A stretch of DNA of 64,000 bases from Schistocephalus solidus (taxonomy: Eukaryota; Platyhelminthes; Cestoda; Diphyllobothriidea; Diphyllobothriidae). Of the stretch, positions 22,306 to 33,345 are shown in pieces. The notes under the pieces are model-generated. The model searched no databases. It was not told where the DNA came from and saw only the letters and a program-made list of their open reading frames with translations. The DNA is taken from positions 1 to 64,000 of the forward strand of contig WEDG01001022.1 in NCBI GenBank assembly GCA_017591395.1, written 5' to 3'. How positions within the stretch are numbered: the first letter of the stretch is position 1; each line of letters begins with the position of its first letter. A program made the translations under genes and the position numbers.

Positions 22306-23484
22306 ATGGGCGATAATTCACTGGGGAAATTGGTCAAGGAGCTGCAAAAGCTCACCGTGCATTCTGCGCACCCGCCAGAGAAGCTAACTCGGGAAACAAA
22401 TTTCGCCCGCTTGGAGGCGCGTTACAAAGACTACCTCCAGGATCTCGATGCAAGGGCGCACCGTGGGGCAACCATGGCCCTTCTGGACGACGAGTTCTAC
22501 GATCTCGCCCTTTTAACAGACATCTCGGCGGCCACAGCTCCCTCGGCTATCCTCGATGGTCTTCGCGAAATCCTTGGGAGTTCTGAAAACCCTTGGGTCT
22601 TACAGGCGGATTTCCATCGCCGTTGTCAACAACCAGGGGAGTCGATCAACGACTTGCAGCAGGCCCTTCGGCTCCTAAGGCGGAGGGCTTTCCCAACACT
22701 GGAGGCGAAGGCCCTGAGTACTCGGGTGCTTGAGCAACTGGTCGCTGGTGTCCATGATCCCCAGATCCGGAAGATCCTCTTGCGAGATCGACCTCAAACC
22801 CTCGAGAAAGCTCTTGCCCTGGCTCAGGAAGAGGAAGTCCTCCAGGCCGCCTGTGAACAACCATCGCGGTCGCTGTTCGGTGTTACAGCCATCCACCCCC
22901 ACTTTTCCCGTGACGCCTCCACTCAGTCTCCTCGGCCGGTTTGCTCTCGTGGCTATTCTCGCCGGCCAAGAAACTGGTGTCGGCCCCAGACCCGACGACC
23001 ACCAAGACCCCAAGCCCGCCACACCATCGATGCCATTGACGCAGGCCCAGAACCCATTGACGGTGAGTACATTATTGTTCCTGATACCGTTATATCATGC
23101 TTAGGCTCTACTAATCGTCCCTTAGTCCGACGTACTGTAGGTAACACTAGTCTTTCCTGTTTAGTAGATTCTGGTGCTGGATGCTCGTTAGTACGTCAGC
23201 AGCCTTTTCTAGAATTCCAGACTAAGATCCGGTACTGTGATAGGTCCAATTTAACCCTTCACACGGCTAACTGCGCTAACCTCAGGCATACTGGTTTGGT
23301 AGAATTTTCCTTGGATTTAGCTGGATTTAGTTTAACCCATAAATTTATTGTCTCCCCAGACATAACTTGGGAATGTATAATTGGTGTTGATTTCTTGAAT
23401 AAGTTTAAATGTTCCGTAGATTTCAGCAGGCGCCTTCTGCACACAGCCTCTGTTAAAGGTCCCCTTTCTTCCCCTTATTCCTAG
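22306..23484 (+). pseudogene. Gypsy gag-protease ORF (392 codons, intact frame)
   Basis: The first ATG after the PBS is at 22,306; the open frame extends slightly further upstream, into the LTR. The N-terminal ~190 residues are a Gag-like helical domain, including REILGSSENPW, then LRLLRRRAFPTLEAKA and DPQIRKILLRDRP. A basic Arg/Pro-rich stretch follows (residues ~215-245) in place of a recognisable CCHC zinc knuckle. The retropepsin-like domain is in the C-terminal third, with the active-site triplet in LVDSGAGCSLV (about residues 285-295) and the flap-distal IIGVDFLNKF. Gag forms the particle and the protease cuts the polyprotein. This reading frame is uninterrupted, but the downstream pol is broken. 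Pol begins in a different frame after 23,484. Confidence 0.85.
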
Positions 23485-23500
23485 ACCAGCTAGGTAACCT

Positions 23501-25074
23501 GTGTGTACAGTTACCTTTAATACTAAGGAACTTATCCCAACGCATCTTGATAAGACTAGTGCCAAGAGGGTAAGTGATTTAGTTGAAGAATTTGTAGACA
23601 TATTTGACTGGGATGGGAGATCAACAGGAAGGACGAATGTGACGGAGCATTGCATTGACACGGGCGATGCACGACCCATCAGGGTCCCACCTAGGCGGCT
23701 TCCAATCTTCTACCAGAATGAATTGGATACTCTCATAAGCGATATGCTCAATCGTGATATTATCAGGCCATCTCACTCTCCCTTGGTCGTCACCGATATT
23801 GCTTGTAAGGAAAAAAGGCGGCTCAATGCGACTGGGCATTGACTATAGAAAACCTAACAGCGTAACCAAGAAAGATTCTTTTCCAATCCCGCGAATTGAC
23901 GCGACGTTGGACACCCTCGCCATCGGTAATACCATATTTTCAACACTTGATTTAGCTTCTGGTTACTGGCAGGTTGAAGTAAGACCCGCGGACAGGGAAA
24001 AGACGGCTTTTACTGTCCCCTCAGGCCTCTATGAATTTAAGACAATGCTTTTCGGGTTGGAAAATGCCCCTAGCACCTTAAAGCGGTTGATGAATCAGGT
24101 TCTGTCCCACTTGATTCAAAACACGTGTCTTGTATACATGGACGACATTATCGTCCTCGGTTAGGATTTAAACAACCACCTTGAAAATCTGCGGTCTGTG
24201 TTTGAGAGCCTAAGACAAGCTGGTCTCTCTTTAAAGCCAAGCAAGTGCGTCTTTATCAAGCCGCGCGTCAAGTTTTAAGGACATGTTGTCTCTGCCAAAG
24301 GCGTAGAGACCGATGATGAAAAGATAAGGCAAATTCGTGACTGGCCTACTCCCACAGACGTATCCGAGTTGCGAAACCTTTTAGGACTGGCCTCGTACTA
24401 TCGGCAGTTTACCAAAGACTATGCTCATATTGCAAGCCCCCTTCATAAGCTGACACAGAAAGATGTCAAATGTAAGTGGGCTGCTAACTGTGCTACAAGC
24501 TTCCAGACGTTGAAGGATAAGCTTTGCTCATCTCCAATTCTAGTTTTCCCTAACATCAGCTCTGATTCTGGAAAATTTGTGTTAGACACTGACGCTAGCG
24601 ATAATGCAATAGGTGCTGTCCTCTTCCAGTAGCAACCCGACGGTATCAAACGTGTCATCCAGTACCTCAGTCGTTTGTTGACTAAGGCAGAGCGTCGTTA
24701 CTCAGTGACTCGCAAACAGATGCAAGCATTAACACACTTTGTTGAAGAATGTCGGTCGTACCTTCAGTATCGGCCATTCATCGTGCGCACGGATCATAGT
24801 CTTTGACGTGGTTGCGGAACTTTAAGAATCCTAAGGGAAAAACGTCGCTCGGTGGCAGGAAAAACTGGCGTAATACTGGTTCGAATGCGTGTTCCGACCG
24901 GGTCGCCAGCATGGAAATGCCGATGCTCTCTCAAGGAAACCGCATCGCCCTCACGGTGAATGCCCGTCGTGCACTGATGTCACTATATCCGCCGTTGCCT
25001 TACAAAGTGCCTACCCTGGGCTGCAGCTCAGAGAGACGATCCACACATATCTCCCATTTATAACAGGAAGGTAA
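23501..25074 (+). pseudogene. Gypsy reverse transcriptase - RNase H, broken
   Basis: The N-terminal RT is in one frame (23,501-~23,795: FVDIFDWDG, RPIRVPPRRLP). A frameshift near 23,790 leads to the catalytic part: SPILLVRKKGGSMRLGIDYR, then FSTLDLASGYWQVEV with the first catalytic Asp, and YMDD at 24,135-24,146. The thumb/connection and RNase H follow (LRNLLGLASYYRQF; FVLDTDASDNAIGAVLFQ; RTDHSL), then a frameshift near 24,800 and the linker PGRQHGNADALSR around 24,895-24,935. In-frame stops at 24,162 (TAG), 24,276 (TAA) and 24,630 (TAG) each fit a single-base change. The family copies genomic RNA to DNA in cytoplasmic particles; this copy cannot. Confidence 0.9.
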
Positions 25075-25126
25075 GCAACGCCAGGCCCCTCAACAAGTCA
25101 GAGCTAGCGGGCTATAGCTACGAAAC

Positions 25127-26387
25127 GTGGTGTACCCACAGCCTTTGGGACAAACTGTTCATTGTGAACGGTGTCCTTTCCTACCGCGACAGCGAACCGT
25201 ATCCGAAGCGCGTTGTGCTACCTCTTTCAATGGTGGACGACGTAGTAAAAAGGATGCATGCAGAACTGGGCCACTCTGGAATTCACAAAACCGAGTGGGC
25301 TCTTTCGACGACGCTATTTTTGGCCAAACCAAAAACGCGACATTCAGGACGTCATTCGGTCGTGCAAGGTCTGTTTGGCTTCGAAGTCACCCAACCAATC
25401 ATTAAGAGCTCCCCTCCAGCCTATAAAAACAGGCTATCCCAATGAGAGGGTAGTGTTTGACCTTGTTGGGCCGATCGCACCATCTGCTAAAGGGAATAAG
25501 TTCATCCTAATCATGGTGGATTTCTTTACCAAAATGGCAGAAGCTGTGCCCCTGCCTTATGCGTCTGCGGTCACTGTGGCTACAGCTATATTTAATTGTT
25601 GGGTCTGCCTTTGGGGAGCTCTGGACCAAATTCACTCAGACCGAGGGTCATCATTTGAAAATGCTGTAGTACTGGAGCTTTGCAAACTCCTAAAAATAAA
25701 TAAAACACGTACGACGGCATACCACCCTTAGGGTAATCGTAAACATGAAAGGACCAACCGGACCCTCATTAATCTCTTGCGGGTCTTTATTGATAGAAAT
25801 GCCACACCAACCTAGGACGACGCTATACCAGCCTGCATGTTGGCCTACCGATCCACGGTAAATGCTACCACACGCCATACTCCATTCTTTCTCACATTTG
25901 GTCGAGAGACGCAACTCCCTGAAGACCTTCATCTTCCGACTACGCATCGAATGGAAAACGTAGACACAAACGCTTCACGCTTAAGGAGAAATCTACGAGA
26001 AGCATTTGAGGAAGCTTGCCTACATCTCCAAGAAGGACAGCGACAACAGAAAGCTTACTACGATTGCCTAGCACATCGTACCCATAACAGGCGGGGGATA
26101 TCGTATGGATGCGAAATTTTGCAGAGGCTGCTGGGGAACCACCGAAATTTAATCCAGCATGGGTTGGTCCTTATGTTGTCACTGTTGTCCTGTCAGACAC
26201 CACTTGCCTCATCTGCTTCCAAGATAGGCCGAATTTTGAGGACTTCTCCGTTCATTTCAACCGCCTTAAGCCAGGATATCATGTAGGGGAGAATACTGAT
26301 CATTCGAAGATGCATGCTAGTCCGTCTCACCAGGACGATACTCAAATAGTTGAGCGCTACCTAGAGGTTTCTCCGAAAGGGGGCTAG
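25127..26387 (+). pseudogene. Gypsy integrase, broken
   Basis: The zinc-binding HHCC module is split by a frameshift: HAELGHSGIH (25,255-25,290), then CKVC after the frame change near 25,305. The catalytic core has FDLVGPI (first Asp), QIHSDRGSSFEN (second Asp) and, after a TAG at 25,729, the Glu in KHERTNRTL. Another TAG lies near 25,813. A C-terminal domain follows (VGPYVVTVVLSD, HFNRLKPGY) after a frameshift near 26,100 and ends at 26,385. No chromodomain is seen. The family joins cDNA to host DNA. Confidence 0.9.
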
Positions 26388-26517
26388 GCACTGCCCGAGG
26401 TCTTCAACAATGAACAACAAGTTGAAAAACTTGTAGAGGTACCTCCTGAAGGTGGATCGGCTACCGAACTAGTTGATGCTGCTGAGGACAGCAAAGTCCT
26501 TTTATAGGAGGAAGCAA

Positions 26518-27044
26518 TGAAGAAAGTTCTAACCACGTGCTCCACGCGCGTCCGTAGAAACTTTTAGAAAACGTGCCCCTTTAGGGGCACGCGCGCGAAT
26601 ATTCATCCCATTTCTACGTCTAGCACTTAAACATGATTTATGTTTCTTATAAAGTTTTATAATATAACAATAAAGTTTAAATATTAATGAAAGGAAAAAA
26701 TACCTAGCTTAAGCTTGTTTGAATTCATTTCCCTAATGCAACTCAACGAATCATCACCGGTGGGATCCGACCTTGTCAATAGAGATGTTATAAATACGGC
26801 AGAGGAATGAAATCCTTGACCCACGGTTTCCGGCCGCATCTACAACCAGGAACCATCTCCGCAGCCCGTCCGTCGCTCCTCCCGGATCTAAACCGAACAG
26901 CCATCCTACGGACTTAGATTATTTTCGTACCTAGGTTCTCCTTTCCCATTAGTTTCCTACTGTACTTAGGTTACTAGTATATTGTACACATCCACGTCTT
27001 CTTTTCATTCTGGGTCGCTACTTGTACGTCTCGTGCACGTTACA
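26518..27044 (+). repeat. 3' LTR of Gypsy element
   Basis: Begins TGAAGAAAGTTC after the polypurine tract and ends near GTTACA. The TATAAATA box is conserved at 26,789-26,796. Substitutions relative to the 5' LTR are scattered along its length, with a cluster near 26,813-26,825. Confidence 0.9.
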
Positions 27045-27341
27045 AAAGGTTATAATCATCTTAACTGAGGGGTCTAGGTTAAGGTTAGGACTAGAGTTAA
27101 GATAAAGGTGAACGTTTAGTTTATGTTAGGGTTAGTGTTAGCGCTAAAACATGGGTGTATTAACCCTTCCTGATATTTACTGTAAGACCAATTTTTTTAA
27201 GTGGGCGCGCGGTTCCTTTTACCGTGTTATGTTTACGTGGTCGGAGTAGACATCCCTACCTGTAAGTTTTCCATTCTAACCTCTAAACCACGTGCAATGA
27301 CTTTCAATGTTAATTTTGTTTTCTTCGTTGGTTGGTGCTAG

Positions 27342-27503
27342 TGGAAGTTACCAATGGATGAAGAAATTATGGGCACACCGGGAGGCACCTCTGATCTCCG
27401 TAAACGTCAGCCTAGAACGAAGAATGCATACTTTATGCTTTTTCAGCCTAAAAGCCATCCACATGTCTTCAATCCCATACAGATGGAAATTGCATTTTCC
27501 TAA
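27342..27503 (+). CDS. Probable terminal exon of an unidentified host gene
   Basis: A pyrimidine-rich tract (TTTTGTTTTCTTCG) and TAG acceptor end at 27,341. From TGG at 27,342 a frame of 53 codons is open to TAA at 27,501-27,503. The peptide contains MDEEIMGTPGGTSDLRKRQP, then KNAYFMLFQPKSHPHVF, and has normal amino-acid composition, unlike the chance ORF in the overlapping frame. The acceptor is read in phase 0, the same phase as the donor at 14,054. I do not recognise the family. An alternative reading is a 49-codon ORF starting at the ATG at 27,354. Confidence 0.45.
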   Translation, partial: WKLPMDEEIMGTPGGTSDLRKRQPRTKNAYFMLFQPKSHPHVFNPIQMEIAFS

Positions 27504-30168
27504 GCTGCCAAACGGATCCGTGTGTAGCTAAGTTAGCATGGTACTTATTCTTCTCGAGCGTAGACGAATGCCTCAGTCCCAACCGGGAGTATGAGGAAAG
27601 AAAGAAGTAGTTTAGTTGACGACCGGAAGCATTTTTATATTCTTTAATCTTTGAAACAGACACATAAATGTATTTCTAAATGCAAAAGCAGCAGCAACAG
27701 CAATAGAAGGAGAGGGGTAAAAACCTATGCACAACTCGTGTCAAATCGAAAGATCGATTAACTAAATTCTAATTGGGAACCGAGGCGTGTCTTGCTTTCA
27801 GTAAAGACATGTATTGTATTTACGGCTGAACTTTATTAGTTAGAAGATTAGACAAGTGCTTCGCCAATAACTGGGGGATTTACTTCAAGTTAATTTCTTG
27901 GGCAATCTGAAAGCTAAAATGGCGGCGATGTTGATCTCGCGAACCATTTTGAAGGTTTGGACTGCACTTGTTATAATTAAGTACCGCATCGCACAGTCAG
28001 GTTAGTTCGTGTATGTGCGGAATAAGCAGATGTCCCGATCGACCTGAACGATAAAATGGACAGTTTATGTCCCGGGTGACATATACTAGCCCAGACTACA
28101 CTCTGGGTTACATCGTTCCTTTAACAAACCTGGTTTGTTTTTTGCGCATTTTGTTACCAGTTTATACTTTCCTTCAGTTAACTTTATGTCCGAAAGAAAG
28201 ATACATGTTTAAGTGAAGGTTATATTTTAGTTTAACCATCTACATAACGAAAAAGGGAAGGAGACAAACCTGCGAAAACGGTGAATTTTGGCTACTATCG
28301 TCTATCAACACACCACAATGTTCTTAATTACCTTCACGTACTTTAAGGCTAACTCCCTCCATTATTTTGCACATTTGTCACGCCAAGTAACCTGATAAAA
28401 TTCAATTCAAGCCAAAAAGTAAGCCACATTCATAAATAGCATACAAATACATTTGGCGTTCTGAATAACTTATAAAGGTTCGGGCGCATAGATGGAGGAA
28501 TTGATAGAGAATTTTAAAGACCAGTACACTAAATCAAGCAACGTCTCGGGACAAATGATAGAAAAGAGCACAAAATGTTTTGCACAGATTTTGCCACATT
28601 TTCTCAGCTGAGAATTGAGGTTGACAGGTTTGTGATCCAGCCAGTCTGGTTTGATCACAGGGATGCCTGTGGAGCGGAAATTGCTTAGTTACGTTGCCTA
28701 ATCCTGTAACCTTTATCATTGTCTCTTGCAAAAGGTGCCTCCGTCACAGGATAAGGGGGTGTTGGCGTATGCTGACGTGCAATGGGGTCATTGACTTTAA
28801 AGAGTAAAACATACATTCTTAAACTAAATGGTGGTAAAAGGCATCATAATTGCACAGAAAATACACAAATATAGTTGAAATTTGAATATAATTTAAAAGT
28901 CGTTTTCCTAAAGAAAGCACTAAGTGTCCATGACAGGCTGCTAGAAAGATGCCAGCTCATCCTATAAGAAAGATTTTAGATATAAAAAAGAATGATATTT
29001 TATCAAAAAACCTCAAGACTGACAAAATTATAACGAATGTTTAACCAAGTATTCGCATACGCCAAGAAAGCCTCTTATTGGAAATTTCCGCTACTAACTT
29101 TAAGGAGTAACCTGCTTCAGAATGCAGTACCGACCAGTTGCAATCATAGAGACGATAATACTGATCATTAAATAAACCTTAAAACTCTTTCTATCTCTAC
29201 CAAAGCCCTTCAAAAATATCAGTAAAAGTGTGTCAAACTTCACTGCTTTTACGGTAACCAAAAGCCAAACGTTTGCCTATTCTCGGATTACCTTTTAATT
29301 ACAAGCCCTTAGGTGGCCTGAGCAACGAACAAAGCTCCGCCACAGTTAATACCGGATTTTATTAAAATTGCATGGCTGTATTATCTGCGAGCTGACAAAG
29401 ATGGGTGCTATAAATGGTAGTTAAATAAGGCGTGTTGTAAGTAGTGCTGAGCCATCAATTCTTAAAATCGCAATAATTGTCCGTTCTATTGTGCTTGCAA
29501 CGTTAACTTAAACATACATCTATTAAACAGATATAGGTTGTTTGTAAACTACTGGACGATTTCAGAACCATGCCTATATTCTTGAGGCAATTTACAATTC
29601 GTTTAGTATTACTACTCAAAGTATGATTCCTTAACAACTAAACATCTCTGTCATGGATGAAGATGGTCGTGTTTGCCTCTTTTATATGATCCAATACATT
29701 TGATGACAAGAAATCGTTTAAGCCAGTATCAACCACAAATATGTTCTTGAAAGTGTAAACACTAAAACGTTTCTCGGGTGCTTAAAAATAGTGGTCAATC
29801 GATGAAATATCGTAACTATACGCAGAATTTCATTAAGTCTCGTATCTGAAATGATTGCGCTTCGGCAGTGTTATCCTAGCAATAGATGGCGATGCAATGT
29901 CGTGGAGCCAAACTGCCCCATGTCAATTCACAAGAGGAGGGCGCATTTTTTCTCCAAACGAACATGCAATTCTTCATCCTTCTTGTAGAAAGCCTCTGCC
30001 GCGACGCTCTCATAAACATTAAGGAAGTTAGAGTAGATAACCCCAATGGCAGACTACCAGAAAATTACCAAAATCTTCTGCTGAATACAAACTAGCGTCA
30101 AGGAAATGTATGAGTGCTTTCTCATGCTATAGCCAATGCCATGATCTTTTACGAATAATAAAAAGGAT
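27504..30168. other. AT-rich spacer
   Basis: No gene, RNA or repeat is recognised in about 2.6 kb. Short ORFs at 28,470-28,731 (minus) and 29,886-30,095 (plus) lack domain or splice support. Confidence 0.4.
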
Positions 30169-31307
30169 TCACGTTTCCTCATCCTTCTTTATTCGAAAAA
30201 GAAATGGATCAGTAGGGTTTCGCAAACAGATCATGGGACTCGCATCAACATGCAAAATTCTTAAGTTTTCATTGGGATCATATAGGACCCATTTACTGAC
30301 TAGTTTGTTTAAACCGATTTGCAGCAAATCGTTGGACGCTGTTAGAAATACTGAAAGCAAGTTTGTCTGCAATTCTTTCCACATTTTAACGTGAGGTTTC
30401 TTCAAAAAAGTATGTCACAAGGGCATTTTTATGAGTGAATTGCTGGCTTTTATCTTCTTCATCCCTAAGGCTCTCGTGCCATTGAAAAATGTTTGAATCC
30501 ACCTTCGCACTGTCGGCTAATTTGTAGACCCTTCTTCCCATTCTGTGCCAATATTGTGAGCTGTTTGGGAAGCACTCTGACCGATTTTTAAATCATGCAT
30601 AACAGTTAACGCATTTTTTCTTTAATAATCTTAAAGCCTTCAAAACTGAACTCGAAAATATATCAAAGGAGATTTATTAAAGAATTCGTTCCTGTTATTA
30701 AAACTGAAAACTTTGTAAAAAAACACTGCGGAAGAAGCAGTTGAAGTCAATTTTATAAAGCAAGTCAAAACATCGAGCAGTATTTTCCATTCAACTTAAA
30801 ATAATAAACAATTGAAAAAAGAAGGCAAAAGGAGGATGAAAAAATTTGATGCAACTAGAAATGCTTGAGAAACCCAGAATGAATGCATGTTCGGACTGTT
30901 ATATGAAGCAGTTCCTAATCAGAGATATGAGCATAATCGATTCTAACTTACTGGTATCTACGGGAGGTTCTCCTGAAGGAATCTCCGTGTGCTCTTCTTC
31001 GTCGATATCATCGGGATCCATTCCAAAGGGAACTGTTGAACTTGTGGGTTGTACATCGCAACGTACAATGTGTTCCTCTGCATCCTGACTGCATTTTCGG
31101 CGGGGTGTAAATGAGTCGTGTCTCAAAACAGCTGCTGAATTCAGGGCTGTTTTGTAGTTGTAATTCCTCCTCGCTTACAGGATAGGGAGGATGATTTGCT
31201 CTGGTTTTAGACCTAGAACTTGGCTTATCCTCTCTCAAGTGCTTACGCGGAGATGGAGGTGACAGCCAGGTACCCTTTCCTTCGTCAACTTTCGTGACCT
31301 TCGACAT
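30169..31307 (-). CDS. Probable two-exon host gene, unidentified
   Basis: Exon 1, 31,179-31,307: starts MSKVTKVDEGKG, 43 codons of Ser/Pro/Arg/Lys-rich sequence, ending in phase 0 at donor CCT|GTAAGC. Terminal exon, 30,169-30,399: acceptor TTTTTTGAAG, phase 0, 76 codons containing KMWKELQTNLLSVFL, VSKWVLYDPNENLRI and FLFRIKKDEET, then TGA. The phases agree, and the terminal exon looks like ordinary protein. A complication is that 30,952-31,130 is open in another frame (an acidic stretch, GMDPDDIDEEEHTEIPSGEP) and ends at a consensus donor A|GTAAGT at 30,952, so an alternative or additional middle exon is possible. The order of use is unresolved and no family is recognised. Confidence 0.4.
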
Positions 31308-31619
31308 TTGCAGGATTTATGTTATGTACCCTCTAGGGTTGCACCTCAAATTTATAAGGTTCTATGAGCCAATTGAGGATTAAGTTCGGTGATCGAAATC
31401 CTATTGGCTGTTGAAGATGTCTGCGAAGTTACTTCCCTCGGAATCGGTAAATTACGTACTAAGACAATTTTTAAAATATAAAGGCGAACGCTGCGACTTA
31501 AGGGTTAGATACTTGTTGAAGCCGACAAGACAGTTGATCGAATAATTAATTTTTTGCTAAAATATGCCTCACAATGTAGGTCAAATGCAGTTAAATTATA
31601 AAACAAATAAGCAGCATAG

Positions 31620-31865
31620 AGGGAATGAGAGCATTTGTCTTCTAATCAACACGCCCTGGGTTCGAGTCTCTGGTGAAGCAACACTGGAGTCGCATATGCG
31701 TGGCTGAGGGCGGCAAAAAACAGTAATGGTCATTCCAGTCTCCCTTGTCTTTATTGACAATTTTCTACTATCAATCACTCTAGTAACTTTGTTGCTACTC
31801 GAAAGGGGTTGAGAGTGAGACCCGAGGCAGTACGAGACGAGGAAGTTCCCAAGTGTGTTTTATAA
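31620..31865 (+). repeat. SINE-1 copy
   Basis: The tRNA-like part keeps the loop CTTCTAA and the B box GGGTTCGAGTC (~31,659). The body GGTCATTCCAGTCTCCCTTG and the tail GAGAGTGAGACCCGAGG follow. The hammerhead-like segment is eroded. Confidence 0.65.
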
Positions 31866-32112
31866 CTGCCTATAATAAAGTAAAAACCAGTTAAAATCAC
31901 TTAACGGGCTAAAAATAGAAATTTTTGAATGCAAGTGCGAAGGTATTTAGTGTTCACTGTACTTGCAAACATGGATTCCTCTTAGCGTAGGCGGCTAGAA
32001 CCTTCGCCCACCTCTTGCTCATTAATCCCACCAAGGTTTACGAGTTCTTAAAAATTGGGTCCACTGAATTTTTAAAATCTGACAAAACCCCTTTAATTAC
32101 TTAATTGCTACT

Positions 32113-32325
32113 GGAATAAATCTGGTGAATTCTAGCTTGATTGCTTACGAAATCCTGCTTTGATAGTCAGCTTACGATATCACAATCTGTGAATGCCATA
32201 CGTTGCAGTAGGCTTGCTGGGCTCCCGGTTGGGCCACGTAGTTAAGATGTTCCAAGAGGTGTCTTTTAAAAAGCCTTCTCATTGCCATGGAGGGCTCTTA
32301 ACCCCCCGAGGTTACACGGTTTTTT
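32113..32325 (+). repeat. SINE-2 copy
   Basis: Carries GATTGCTTACGAAATCCTG, then GTTGCAGTA and CTGGGCTCCCGG, with a decayed A-box-like segment and a GAGGGCTCTTAACCCCC B-box remnant. It matches the family at 20,693 and 56,597. Confidence 0.6.
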
Positions 32326-32329
32326 AAAT

Positions 32330-33010
32330 AATGATAAAATTTTTATAAAGGTAGAAGCTATCCGATAAAGGCAGAAGATAAAGGAAGCCCCCAACACCTT
32401 TTACTTACCGATATCTCACAAAAACACGCTAACTTTATGCCAAGTTTTCATTTGACAGTTAAAATTTTAAAATTTATTTTATTAAATTCTCATGTGCTTC
32501 CTGATTGATAGTTGACTTTAGGTTCCTGATAAAATAGAAAAAAAAACAAAACTGTTGTAATCGTTTTTATCATTTTCAAAGATTTTCCCTCGATATCCTA
32601 TAAAAGTTTTCAAAATTGGTTTAGCACTTGAATGCTTATGCAGCATGCTGACGTTGCGGACTATTTTAGTGTCATTTGCCTAGGCAACAAGGAAATGGTT
32701 TTAATAACTAACATGTGCGCTAACTGTATATTTTTTCCAGACCATCTCTGACGCCTGTCGATGCACCTGAAAATAACAGTCGAGTCTGCAAAGTTAGTAA
32801 AAACACAAATATTTTTTTCAATTATGAACATACTCGTGAGCTGGGGGAGATTGTTAGCCGGGACAAGACTAAAGTATAGCCAACACCCAAAACCAACACC
32901 CAAACCACATCAAGAGCCTTTAGTCTCATCACACGTAGGTCAGCTTACCTTCTCAGTCTATTTCCCAACTAGATTAAAGGAAATACTTACATCCACCAGA
33001 ATACGAATTA
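32330..33010. other. AT-rich spacer
   Basis: No gene is seen. A plus-strand ORF of 106 codons (32,761-33,081) has no recognised domain and runs into the SINE-2 fragment, so it is not supported. Confidence 0.35.
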
Positions 33011-33014
33011 TTCA

Positions 33015-33345
33015 AATGAGTCAAGTGGATTTTAGATTGACTGATTGCTTGAGAGGCCCTGACTCGGCAGTCAACTTATAGCTTAAGAATTGGTGGATCA
33101 GACATTATCGAGAAAGACGAGGTAGATTGGATTGACCATTTCTGGCTCATTAGTCGTCAGTAGCCAATCATAGCCTTCCCCAGGTAGTGCCCCACATGAA
33201 GCTCGAACCCGCGACCTGTTGGTTATAAGTCCAACTCTCTAACCCACTGCGCCACGGGCATGTTATCTTGCCGAGTAACCTAGGGAATATTGGCATCCGT
33301 TGATTAACGCTCATCGCAAGCCTGGCCAGCAGCTGCACAGAGGAC
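33015..33345 (-). repeat. SINE-1 copy abutting a SINE-2 5' fragment
   Basis: 33,015-33,100 is the SINE-2 start (GATTGCTTGAGAGGCC, GAATTGGTGGAT). It joins a minus-strand SINE-1 at ~33,100. Read on the minus strand the latter has CCCGTGGCGCAGTGGGTTAG (A box), a 7-nt loop CTTATAA with Ile-type anticodon UAU, and the B box GGGTTCGAGC. A tail shared with 7,300-7,390 follows. Confidence 0.7.

Larger units (their letters stand above)
21752..27044 (+). mobile_element. Ty3/Gypsy LTR retrotransposon, near full length, decayed
   Basis: Two direct LTRs of about 526 bp flank gag-protease, RT, RNase H and integrase in the Gypsy order. The primer-binding site TGGTGGCAGCGGTG (22,281-22,294) directly follows the 5' LTR and is complementary to the 3' end of a leucine tRNA. 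A polypurine tract (AGGAGGAAGC, ~26,506-26,515) precedes the 3' LTR. Flanks TAAGG (21,747-21,751) and AAAGG (27,045-27,049) look like a 4-5-bp target duplication with one change. By eye the LTRs differ at about 33 positions (~94% identity), so the insertion is not recent. Pol carries in-frame stops at 24,162, 24,276, 24,630, 25,729 and ~25,813 and several frameshifts, so it cannot act on its own. Confidence 0.93.
21602..27255. mobile_element. TIR element interrupted by the Gypsy insertion
   Basis: Left half 21,602-21,751: GGATGCCTTGTATAGCCAC, then a GGTTAGGG-like core. Right half 27,045-27,255: more TTAGGG-like core, then GTGTTATGTTTACGTGG and a terminal CATCC. The right end reverse complemented gives GGATGTCTACTCCGACCACG, which matches the left end. 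Same family as 9,795-10,119 and 12,920-13,298. The retrotransposon sits in the telomere-like core. Confidence 0.75.

Noticed and set aside
22646..23147. Minus-strand ORFs of 64-115 codons over the Gypsy gag
   Set aside because: They are frame shadows of the GC-rich gag-protease reading frame.
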